7,190 nucleotides of DNA from Flavobacteriaceae bacterium (GTDB taxonomy: Bacteria; Bacteroidota; Bacteroidia; Flavobacteriales; Flavobacteriaceae): NCBI GenBank assembly GCA_018608735.1, contig JABAYZ010000143.1, positions 1 to 7,190 on the forward strand. Reading direction: 5' to 3'. Made by a program: the position numbers and the translations under genes. How positions within the stretch are numbered: the stretch's first letter is position 1; every line of letters starts with the position of its first letter. This document shows positions 1 to 5,752 of this stretch, piece by piece. The notes beneath the pieces were generated by a model. That model saw only the letters and a program-made list of their open reading frames with translations. It was not told where the DNA came from and searched no databases.

Positions 1-384
1 CCCTTACTGTTTAGTGAGCATCTTTTATTAGGCCGCCAAAACCAATTTTTAAAAGCAGATGACCTCAATCATGAAATTGTTTTTTTTGATCGTGGCCTGC
101 CAGATGTGGTTGCCTATTTGGACTATTTAAAAAGCAGCTATCCAGAATCGTTTAAAACAATTTGTAGTCAGCATAAATACAATTATATCTTTATTTTAAA
201 ACCTTGGAAAGCGATTTATGAGCAAGACAACGAACGTTATGAAACGTTTGAACAAGCCCTTATAATTCATAATTTTCTAATGGAAACCTATACAAGCTAT
301 GGATATTCTATTATTGAAACTCCTTTTGGAACCGTTCAAGAACGTATCGATTTTATTTTAGATCATTTAAATCACAGTGAATGA
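1..384 (+). CDS. AAA_28-type P-loop nucleotide-binding protein, 3' part only
   Basis: The reading frame is open from the first base, so the gene is cut by the window edge and 127 residues plus the TGA stop remain. The visible part has the pattern VFFDRGLPDVVAYLDYL (about residues 29-45), a Walker B-like strand and DRG motif typical of the AAA_28 (NadR/Ttd14-like) ATPase family. It also has FILKPWKAIYEQDNERYETFEQA and PFGTVQERIDFIL blocks that I recognise from small, about 180-residue predicted ATPases of Flavobacteria. The Walker A loop must lie upstream of the window and cannot be checked. A GTG at 106 could be read as a start, but family similarity continues before it, so it is internal. 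The cellular role is unknown; the fold suggests phosphoryl transfer or nucleotide binding. Its stop overlaps the recQ start by four bases (ATGA, 381-384), implying one mRNA and probable translational coupling. Family assignment is fairly sure; function is not. Confidence 0.8.
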   Translation, partial: PLLFSEHLLLGRQNQFLKADDLNHEIVFFDRGLPDVVAYLDYLKSSYPESFKTICSQHKYNYIFILKPWKAIYEQDNERYETFEQALIIHNFLMETYTSYGYSIIETPFGTVQERIDFILDHLNHSE

Positions 385-2279
385 AGCATCCAATTGAAAT
401 ATTGGAACGCTACTGGGGGTTTACTGAATTTAAACCACAGCAAGAAGCGATTATTGATGCCGTTTTAGCAAAAGACGATTGTATAGCCCTATTACCAACT
501 GGTGGAGGAAAATCCGTTTGTTTTCAAATTCCAGCACTATTAAAAGAGGGCATCTGTATTGTGATCTCGCCGCTAATTGCATTGATGCAAGATCAAGTAA
601 ACACATTAAAAGAAAAAGGCATCAAAACGATGGCACTAACCAGTGGTTTTAGTTATGATGATATCGATAGAATGCTCGATAATTGTATCTATGGAAATTA
701 TAAATTCCTTTACCTTTCACCAGAACGGTTACAACAAGATCTAGTTCAAGAGCGAATAAAGCAAATGAACGTCAATCTAATTGCGGTAGATGAAGCACAT
801 TGTATCAGTCAATGGGGACATGATTTTAGACCGGCTTATCGCGACATTAAAACTCTAAGAACGCTTCACCCCAATGTAAACGTCATTGCGCTAACTGCAT
901 CAGCAACTTCTAAAGTTATTGAGGATATTAGCACACAATTGGACTGTATTGCTCCGCAGATTCTTAAAACCTCATTTCTTCGCCCTAACTTGGCCTATTT
1001 GACGTTAGATTGCGACGATAAATATTTCAAAACGGTTCAAATATTAAAGAAATACTCAGGGACGTCTATTATATATGTTCGAAACCGTAAAGCAACGCTT
1101 GAAATTTCAAAATATTTAAATTCGATTGGAATTACAAGTGGTTACTATCACGGCGGATTAAGTCCTAAGGAGAAAGAGACGCAATTTGAACTTTGGAAAA
1201 ACAACACAAATCAAGTTGTGGTAGCCACCAATGCCTTTGGAATGGGGATTGATAAAGCCAATGTACAAACTGTGATTCATCATAATTTACCTGAAAGTTT
1301 AGAAAGTTACTATCAAGAGGCAGGTCGTGCAGGTCGTAATAACGACAATGCCTACGCGGTTATTCTTCGGAATGCATCGGATGAAATGGATTCCAAAAAT
1401 CAGTACATCAAATCTTTACCAGATATTACATTTTTGAAAACTGTTTATAAGAGGCTGTGTAATTACTTTCAAATCTCTTATGGTGAAGGCGTAGACACAA
1501 CCCATAATTTTAATTTTAAACTATTTTGCAGCACCTATACCCTACCATCTATTTTAACGTATAATGCACTTAAAATATTAGACCGCAACAGTATCATTTC
1601 ATTAGAAGAACGGTTTAAAAATTCCGCCTTTATACAAATCAAAATTGGAAATACAGCCTTGTTTAATTATATTGAGAAGCATCCAAAACAGGCGCTGATT
1701 ATAAAAGTTATATTAAGAAGTCATGAAGGTGTGTTTGACCATTCAACAGAAATTTTCACACAGACCATTGCCAAAAAAACAAACCTTTCTGAAGACGAGG
1801 TGATTGTGCTTTTAACAGCATTAAACAAGGCTGAAATTATCAATTTTGAATCGTCAAAAACAGATGCACAAATTACATTTATAGAACCCAGAGAAGATGA
1901 TAAAACCATTCACAGGATATCAAAAATTGTAACTCAACAACACGATCTTAAAAAGGCGCAGCTTCAATCGGTATTAGATTATGTTAAAAACAATGGGATT
2001 TGTAAAAGTCAAAAGTTATTGTCTTATTTTGAGGAACCCAATTCAAAACAATGTGGGATTTGTTCGAGTTGTTTGGAATACAAAAAAAACAGTTCCATTT
2101 TGGAAGATGATTCACAAACAATTCTAAACTTACTACAAAAAGAAGCCTTATCGTCAAGAAAACTAGAACTATTAAGTACATTTGATCGTGACAAATTAAC
2201 CATGCTACTAACCAATCTCTTAGAAAGAGATTTGATTGAAATTAGCGAAACAAACACATACAAACTCAAAACGTCATGA
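381..2279 (+). CDS. recQ: RecQ-family ATP-dependent DNA helicase (short, no HRDC)
   Basis: A 632-residue superfamily 2 helicase that unwinds DNA 3' to 5' in recombination and fork repair in the cytoplasm. All core motifs are visible: motif 0 with F14 and Q21, Walker A PTGGGKS (39-45), DEAH (137-140), the RecQ aromatic-rich loop SQWGHDFRP (143-151), motif III LTASAT (171-176), motif V ATNAFGMGID (282-291) and motif VI YQEAGRAGR (311-319). After the core there is a stretch of about 200 residues with winged-helix-like segments. Only then comes a four-cysteine zinc module (C541, C558, C561, C564) with a KLLSYFEE stretch between the first two cysteines. In E. coli RecQ the equivalent module follows the core directly. 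The last 65 residues may be another small winged-helix element. No HRDC domain is visible. It starts inside the preceding stop and its own TGA overlaps the fmt ATG, so it sits mid-operon. Helicase assignment is certain; its division of labour with any longer RecQ in the genome is unknown. Confidence 0.96.
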   Translation: MKHPIEILERYWGFTEFKPQQEAIIDAVLAKDDCIALLPTGGGKSVCFQIPALLKEGICIVISPLIALMQDQVNTLKEKGIKTMALTSGFSYDDIDRMLDNCIYGNYKFLYLSPERLQQDLVQERIKQMNVNLIAVDEAHCISQWGHDFRPAYRDIKTLRTLHPNVNVIALTASATSKVIEDISTQLDCIAPQILKTSFLRPNLAYLTLDCDDKYFKTVQILKKYSGTSIIYVRNRKATLEISKYLNSIGITSGYYHGGLSPKEKETQFELWKNNTNQVVVATNAFGMGIDKANVQTVIHHNLPESLESYYQEAGRAGRNNDNAYAVILRNASDEMDSKNQYIKSLPDITFLKTVYKRLCNYFQISYGEGVDTTHNFNFKLFCSTYTLPSILTYNALKILDRNSIISLEERFKNSAFIQIKIGNTALFNYIEKHPKQALIIKVILRSHEGVFDHSTEIFTQTIAKKTNLSEDEVIVLLTALNKAEIINFESSKTDAQITFIEPREDDKTIHRISKIVTQQHDLKKAQLQSVLDYVKNNGICKSQKLLSYFEEPNSKQCGICSSCLEYKKNSSILEDDSQTILNLLQKEALSSRKLELLSTFDRDKLTMLLTNLLERDLIEISETNTYKLKTS

Positions 2280-3226
2280 CAAAGAAAGATATTCGTATTG
2301 TATTTATGGGCACACCAGAATTTGCGGTGACTATTTTAAATGGACTATTTGAAAACAATTATACAATTGCAGGAGTGATTACAGCTCCTGATCGTCCTGC
2401 TGGGAGAGGTCAAAAGCTTCATGAATCGGCAGTAAAAGTATTTTCGAAATCTAAAGGCTTGACCGTTTTACAACCTACAAACTTAAAAGACGACTCTTTT
2501 TTAAGTGATTTAAAAAGTCTAAATGCTAATCTTCAAATTGTAGTTGCTTTCAGAATGTTGCCAAAAGTTGTATGGGAAATGCCCGCTTTAGGAACCTTTA
2601 ATCTACATGCATCTTTGTTACCTGATTATCGAGGTGCAGCGCCTATAAACTGGGCCATTATTAATGGTGAAAAAGAAACGGGGGTAACCACCTTTTTTAT
2701 TGATGAAAAAATTGATACAGGCGCCGTAATTTTACAATCCAAAATTGATATACTTCCCTCTGAAAATGCCGGAGAATTGCATGATAAATTAATGCATTTA
2801 GGAAGTGAATTAGTTTTGGAAACCATTCAAAAAATTGAAAAGGGTAACATAAAAACGACCACACAACCCCTTAAAGAAACCAAAACCGCCTATAAATTAA
2901 ATAAGGATAATTGTAAAGTTGATTGGAATTCATCATTAAACAACATTTACAATCAAGTTCGCGGACTCCACCCCTATCCTGCAGCTTGGGGGCTTTTATC
3001 TAATGGTGAGGAGCTTCTAAATATTAAACTCTATGAAGTTCAAAAACATGCTGAACCTCATGAATTTGAAATTGGACAACTTATTATTACAAAAAAGGCC
3101 ATAAAGGTTGCGGTGAACAGCGGTTTTATTGAATTGATTAATTTTAAATTCCCTGGTAAACGACAAATGGATGCGGTATCATTCTTAAATGGATTTAGCT
3201 TTCACGAAAATGCACGAATGCTATAA
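2276..3226 (+). CDS. fmt: Methionyl-tRNA formyltransferase
   Basis: A 316-residue enzyme that transfers a formyl group from 10-formyltetrahydrofolate to methionyl initiator tRNA, allowing bacterial translation initiation. The N-terminal Rossmann-like domain opens with VFMGTPEFAV (9-18) and carries the substrate loop TAPDRPAGRG (36-45). The formyltransferase catalytic triad is visible as N109, H111 and D147 in FNLHASLLPDYRGAAP and the downstream IDTGAVI block. The C-terminal domain from about residue 208 includes KVDWN and VRGLHPYPAAW, as in the Formyl_trans_C domain that grips the tRNA. Length is normal for the family. The ATG at 2276 shares bases with the recQ stop (ATGA, 2276-2279), so translation is probably coupled to recQ. 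The often-seen partner def (peptide deformylase) is not next to it here. Confidence is very high. Confidence 0.97.
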   Translation: MTKKDIRIVFMGTPEFAVTILNGLFENNYTIAGVITAPDRPAGRGQKLHESAVKVFSKSKGLTVLQPTNLKDDSFLSDLKSLNANLQIVVAFRMLPKVVWEMPALGTFNLHASLLPDYRGAAPINWAIINGEKETGVTTFFIDEKIDTGAVILQSKIDILPSENAGELHDKLMHLGSELVLETIQKIEKGNIKTTTQPLKETKTAYKLNKDNCKVDWNSSLNNIYNQVRGLHPYPAAWGLLSNGEELLNIKLYEVQKHAEPHEFEIGQLIITKKAIKVAVNSGFIELINFKFPGKRQMDAVSFLNGFSFHENARML

Positions 3227-3242
3227 AACTAACTACTGAATA

Positions 3243-3515
3243 ATGAAAAAAAACAACCTTATAGAGCATATGGCAGTACGTGCTGGAATCTCAAAAGCAT
3301 CTGCTCAAAAAGCCTTAGAAGCTTTCCTAGAAGCGACTTCTGAATCCCTTCAAAAGGGTAATAAAGTAGCTTTAATTGGTTTTGGCACATGGTCGGTCTA
3401 TGAACGATCGGCACGTATGGGACGAAACCCAAAAACCAATGAGCCTTTATCCATACCCGCCAAAAATACAGTAAAATTTAAGGCAAGTTCACAATTGATA
3501 AATACATTAAATTAG
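3243..3515 (+). CDS. HU-family DNA-binding protein
   Basis: A 90-residue histone-like protein that dimerises and bends DNA in the nucleoid. The N-terminal helices (about 1-38) are followed by the signature GFGTWSVYERSARMGRNPKT (46-65). R61, N62 and P63 sit at the tip of the DNA-embracing beta arm, where P63 intercalates in HU/IHF. IPAKNTVKFKAS (71-82) closes the fold. The family's usual lysine-rich end (FKAGK...LK) is here FKASSQLINTLN, so the C-terminus is less basic than in E. coli HU. It begins 16 bases after fmt with no obvious promoter between, so it is probably the last gene of the operon. It could be an HU or an IHF-like paralogue; sequence alone does not separate these, so no gene symbol is given. 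Confidence 0.93.
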   Translation: MKKNNLIEHMAVRAGISKASAQKALEAFLEATSESLQKGNKVALIGFGTWSVYERSARMGRNPKTNEPLSIPAKNTVKFKASSQLINTLN

Positions 3516-3664
3516 CCGTTTACTGAAAAATTATACCGCATTTTAAACATCCTGAACGGAGTAAAATCTGTACCAAAAAAAGTGTTTTAGCGCTATACCT
3601 CAAACTTTCATTTTTAGATGTGAAATATATTTACTACATTTAGTATATAATTCCCAGTTTTACA
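3516..3664. other. Spacer between the HU gene and yqgE
   Basis: This AT-rich 149-base gap holds no credible open reading frame. I looked for a terminator after HU and found no convincing GC-rich stem with a T-run. The only short symmetric element is AGCGCT near 3590. The right end contains a candidate -7 box for yqgE, listed separately. Confidence 0.6.
3635..3642 (+). promoter_or_regulatory. Possible -7 promoter box for yqgE
   Basis: TACATTTA matches the Bacteroidota -7 consensus TAnnTTTG at every fixed base except the last. It lies 22 bases before the yqgE ATG. The expected -33 position, 19 bases upstream, reads TTT instead of TTG, so support is weak. A promoter is expected somewhere in this gap only if HU transcription ends before yqgE. 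Confidence 0.3.
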
Positions 3665-4225
3665 ATGTCTAATTTAAATTTAAAAAAAGGTCATTTATTA
3701 ATCGCAGAGCCCTCTATTATTGGCGATATGTCATTCAATAGATCTATTATTATTATTGCAGACCATAACCAAGAAGGCTCTATTGGATTCATTTTAAACA
3801 AGCCTTTAGACTTCACACTTCAAGATTTAATTCCTGAAATAGAGATTCCTTATAAAGTTTATAATGGTGGGCCAGTAGAACAAGACAATTTGTATTATAT
3901 TCATAAAATCCCCAAACTTATTCCTGACAGTATTGAAATTTCTCAAGGCTTATACTGGGGTGGTAATTTTGAAAAAGTAACTGAATTGATTCAAAACAAT
4001 AAATTAGAGTCTAATGATATTCGATTTTTTCTTGGTTATTCCGGTTGGGAAACCAATCAATTAAGCTCAGAATTATTAGCACATACATGGATTCTTTCTG
4101 AAAACATTCACCACAAAACTATTATTGAAAAAGTAAATACGAGTTTCTGGAAAGAGAAAATGCTTGAGCTTGGTGGAGATTATAGCATCTGGTCCAATGC
4201 ACCAGAAAACCCATCCTATAACTAA
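3665..4225 (+). CDS. yqgE: YqgE/AlgH family protein (UPF0301, DUF179)
   Basis: A 186-residue protein of the conserved DUF179 family, which is widespread in bacteria and has no firmly established biochemical role. AlgH in Pseudomonas was linked genetically to alginate production, but that need not apply here. Family signatures are clear and in order: KKGHLLIAEP (7-16) near the start, SIGFILNKP (39-47), YNGGPVE (66-72), LYWGGNFE (97-103) and the FFLGYSGWETNQLSSEL block (121-137). There is no signal peptide or membrane segment, so it is cytoplasmic. Length is typical. The ATG at 3665 is the only start that keeps the conserved N-terminus at normal distance. Its TAA stop interlocks with the stop of the convergent aminotransferase gene (4222-4225). 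The family call is sure, the function unknown. Confidence 0.93.
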   Translation: MSNLNLKKGHLLIAEPSIIGDMSFNRSIIIIADHNQEGSIGFILNKPLDFTLQDLIPEIEIPYKVYNGGPVEQDNLYYIHKIPKLIPDSIEISQGLYWGGNFEKVTELIQNNKLESNDIRFFLGYSGWETNQLSSELLAHTWILSENIHHKTIIEKVNTSFWKEKMLELGGDYSIWSNAPENPSYN

Positions 4226-5067
4226 GACAGTCTAACCATCATATTTAATTTTGCTAAAATACTTTGACTCACAGAAGTCGTAAACGTTTTTTTTCGAAAT
4301 GCTGTGATGGGCTGAATACCTTGAATCACATTGGTCACAAACAACTCATCTGCTTTTTGGAGTTCAAAAGGTGAAATTGAGGCTTCCACACATTCAAGAT
4401 CAGGACTTTTTTTTAGTGTTTCTAAAACTTGTTTACGCATGATGCCTTTTAAACAACCATCTTCCAAAGGCGGGGTTTTAATACTATTTCCTTTAACCAA
4501 AAACAGATTACCATTTAAGGCTTCTACAATACTTTTATTGGTGTTTAGTAATAAGCAATTATCGTATTGATTTTCTTTTGCATATACACTCCCTAAAACA
4601 TTTAATACCTTATTATTAGTTTTCAGGGTTGATAAGAGTCCAGGAGTCACATAAAAATCCTTGAACAACTCTACTTTATATTCGGTGGTATCTAAAAGGT
4701 ACAAGTCTGCATCTAATGAATTTACAGATATAAAATACGTGATATCATTGGTTTGAGGTGTATAAAATCCACCCTCATTTCTAAATACCATAAATTTAAT
4801 TCGAAATGAATTTGAGTCTGAACTATGGTAGGTCAATAGCTCTAGAATTTGAGCTTCTAAAAATTCAGGGGTAAATGCCATAGGAATTTCCATTCTCAAA
4901 ATTCGCATCGAAGCCATTAACCGAAAATAATGATCTTCCCAAAATAAGATTTTTCCATTTAAGGTTTTCATCGTTTCAAAAAGCGCATCGCCATAAGCTA
5001 ATCCTCGGTTGAAAACTGATAGTTTTGCTTGCTCTTCTGAAAGTATTTTGCCGTTACTATTTATCAT
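4222..5067 (-). CDS. Class IV PLP-dependent aminotransferase (BCAT / aminodeoxychorismate lyase type)
   Basis: With the start at 5067 the protein has 281 residues, normal for fold-type IV PLP enzymes. Signatures, in this numbering: SVFNRGLAYGDALFET (17-32) with phosphate-contacting R21, probable Schiff-base lysine K149 in STLKTNNKVLNVL, E182 in SIVEALNGNLFLV as the likely contact to the PLP ring nitrogen, PPLEDGCLKGIMR (199-211) and ELFVTNVIQGIQPI (241-254). The family includes branched-chain aminotransferase, D-amino-acid aminotransferase and 4-amino-4-deoxychorismate lyase (PabC). The short size and C-terminal block lean toward PabC-like, but substrate cannot be read from this and no folate gene is adjacent. 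An in-frame ATG at 5094 would add nine residues (SCLFRTFF after Met). It is rejected because those codons run through a hairpin, a T-run and the end of a -7-like box. The stop overlaps that of yqgE, tail to tail. Confidence 0.9.
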   Translation of the reverse strand: MINSNGKILSEEQAKLSVFNRGLAYGDALFETMKTLNGKILFWEDHYFRLMASMRILRMEIPMAFTPEFLEAQILELLTYHSSDSNSFRIKFMVFRNEGGFYTPQTNDITYFISVNSLDADLYLLDTTEYKVELFKDFYVTPGLLSTLKTNNKVLNVLGSVYAKENQYDNCLLLNTNKSIVEALNGNLFLVKGNSIKTPPLEDGCLKGIMRKQVLETLKKSPDLECVEASISPFELQKADELFVTNVIQGIQPITAFRKKTFTTSVSQSILAKLNMMVRLS

Positions 5068-5092
5068 AAAAAAAGTCCTGAATAAACAGGAC
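5068..5092 (-). terminator. Hairpin plus T-run between the START-like gene and the aminotransferase
   Basis: On the minus strand GTCCTG, a six-base TTTATT loop and CAGGAC form a perfect 6-bp stem (5092-5075). Seven T (5074-5068) follow directly, and the aminotransferase ATG comes next with no gap. It starts 27 bases after the stop of the START-like gene, so it fits a short intrinsic terminator for that gene. The stem is short, so read-through is likely. It may also act as a leader hairpin for the downstream gene. Confidence 0.55.
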
Positions 5093-5099
5093 AAATATA
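5092..5099 (-). promoter_or_regulatory. Candidate -7 box for the aminotransferase gene
   Basis: On the minus strand TATATTTG is an exact match to the Bacteroidota -7 consensus TAnnTTTG. Its last base is the first base of the hairpin stem. Transcription would start inside the hairpin region, about 20 bases before the ATG at 5067 and downstream of the ATG at 5094, which supports the shorter start. No TTG lies at the expected -33 spacing, where the minus strand reads AAC, so the promoter is only tentative. Confidence 0.4.
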
Positions 5100-5119
5100 G
5101 TTTAAAAATAAAAAATGGG

Positions 5120-5506
5120 TTAGGAAGAACCCAAGATTTGTTTAAGATCGGAAATTTGATTATCCCAAAGCATCTTTGTTTCTTCTACTTCGTCATCTTC
5201 CGCAAAATCGGTAACCATTAACGATACATCTTTGGTAATCCCATCGACTTGAATCCTGATTTCAAAATAGGTTTGATCTTCATCACCATCGAGCCATTTG
5301 AATTTTACACGCTCACCATTTTTTTTGGTTAATAGCTTTGCTTCGTCTTCAGAATCATCCCATATAAAAGTGAATAATTCGCCTCTTGAGTTTACATTAT
5401 CTGCAAACCACTCTGACAATCCAGAAGGCGTTGAAATATATTGATATAACAATTGGGGCGATGCTTGTATAGGGTATTCTACTTCGAATTTAATTTTATT
5501 GCTCAT
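5120..5506 (-). CDS. START-like domain (SRPBCC superfamily) protein
   Basis: A 128-residue acidic, soluble protein with the helix-grip outline of the START/AHSA1-like superfamily. It begins with a beta strand (KFEVEYPIQAS, 6-16) and a short helix (PQLLYQYISTPSGLSEWFAD, 17-36), where the L-x-x-W-F-A pattern is the typical SRPBCC landmark. A run of strands follows (ELFTFIWD, VKFKWLDGD, TYFEIRIQV, VSLMVTDF) and then a long C-terminal helix (about 107-126, EVEETKMLWDNQISDLKQIL) that would cover the ligand cavity. Small proteins of this type are very common in Bacteroidota and have no assigned ligand or reaction. There is no signal peptide. It reads toward the aminotransferase with 52 bases between them, and a terminator-like hairpin fills part of that gap, so co-transcription is uncertain. 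I see no clear promoter upstream. The fold call is good; function is unknown. Confidence 0.85.
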   Translation of the reverse strand: MSNKIKFEVEYPIQASPQLLYQYISTPSGLSEWFADNVNSRGELFTFIWDDSEDEAKLLTKKNGERVKFKWLDGDEDQTYFEIRIQVDGITKDVSLMVTDFAEDDEVEETKMLWDNQISDLKQILGSS

Positions 5507-5595
5507 TGGGTGATTTAAAATTTAAAAAAATTCAATATATACATTAATTGTCGACTTCTATAAAGAATATTAATTTTTTTTAAGGGTATATTTAT

Positions 5596-5625
5596 TTGTG
5601 AGGCGATATATTGTTTTTATATTTG
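5596..5625 (+). promoter_or_regulatory. Bacteroidota-type promoter for the CAU tRNA
   Basis: TTG at 5596-5598 (TTTG if 5595 is counted) is followed by a spacer of exactly 19 bases and TATATTTG at 5618-5625. This is a full match to the Bacteroidota sigma-factor consensus TTG-N19-TAnnTTTG. The tRNA begins 15 bases after the box, leaving a short 5' leader of about ten bases for RNase P to remove. This is the best-supported promoter in the window. Confidence 0.75.
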
Positions 5626-5640
5626 CAGCCATCTAAATAT

Positions 5641-5714
5641 GGCGAGGTAGCTCAGCTGGTTAGAGCGTCGGATTCATAACCCGGAGGTCGCGGGATCGTG
5701 CCCCGCTCTCGCTA
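5641..5714 (+). tRNA. tRNA with CAU anticodon (elongator Met, or Ile2)
   Basis: The 74-base cloverleaf is complete. The acceptor stem GGCGAGG pairs with TCTCGCT, with G-T wobbles at 1-72 and 7-66. The D stem is GCTC/GAGC with G18 G19 in the loop. The anticodon loop TTCATAA has CAT at 5675-5677. The variable loop is AGGTC and the T stem GCGGG/CCCGC is perfect. C11-G24 and the lack of three G-C pairs next to the anticodon loop argue against an initiator. Elongator Met and lysidine-modified Ile2 cannot be separated with certainty. The discriminator is A. CCA is not encoded, so it must be added after transcription. Two oddities: the T loop reads ATCGTGC, so the usual T54-A58 pair is A54-T58, and the anticodon stem has an A31-C39 mismatch. 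Confidence 0.93.
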
Positions 5715-5715
5715 C

Positions 5716-5749
5716 AAAAAAACTCTTGAAATTTTCAAGAGTTTTTTTT
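5716..5749. terminator. Bidirectional intrinsic terminator between the tRNA and hisS
   Basis: An A-run (5716-5722) leads into a 10-bp perfect stem, AACTCTTGAA (5721-5730) with TTCAAGAGTT (5734-5743), closed by a three-base ATT loop. T residues continue to 5749. A-T pairs from the flanking runs can extend the stem. The T-run serves the tRNA on the plus strand, one base after its discriminator base. The A-run is a T-run for hisS on the minus strand, three bases after the hisS stop. One element can therefore end both convergent transcripts. Confidence 0.85.
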
Positions 5750-5752
5750 GTT

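Noticed and set aside
106..384. A 92-residue gene starting at the GTG at 106
   Set aside because: The frame is open to base 1 and upstream codons encode family-like sequence (VFFDRGLPD), so this is the tail of a longer gene.
1721..2269. Three reading frames on the minus strand inside recQ
   Set aside because: They are antisense to strongly conserved recQ coding sequence, overlap each other, and have low-complexity Ser/Leu/Val-rich translations with no family pattern.
3516..3610. A terminator for the HU operon
   Set aside because: I looked for a stem with a following T-run and found only short, imperfect complementarity.
4331..4570. A 79-residue plus-strand frame inside the aminotransferase gene
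   Set aside because: It is antisense to conserved codons including the E182 region and shows no protein family pattern.
5068..5094. N-terminal extension of the aminotransferase to the ATG at 5094
   Set aside because: The extra codons translate the hairpin and T-run, the ATG itself overlaps the -7-like box, and the family N-terminus fits the start at 5067.
5009..5221. A 70-residue plus-strand frame spanning the aminotransferase/START-like gap
   Set aside because: It overlaps the ends of two well-supported genes on the other strand and crosses the hairpin, with no promoter or family pattern.
5507..5595. A promoter for the START-like gene on the minus strand
   Set aside because: Several AT-rich near matches to TAnnTTTG exist, but none has TTG at the right spacing, so none can be supported.
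5641..5716. Initiator tRNA-fMet
   Set aside because: C11-G24 and the A31-C39 mismatch do not fit the initiator pattern, and the acceptor end 1-72 forms a G-T wobble instead of the usual mismatch.
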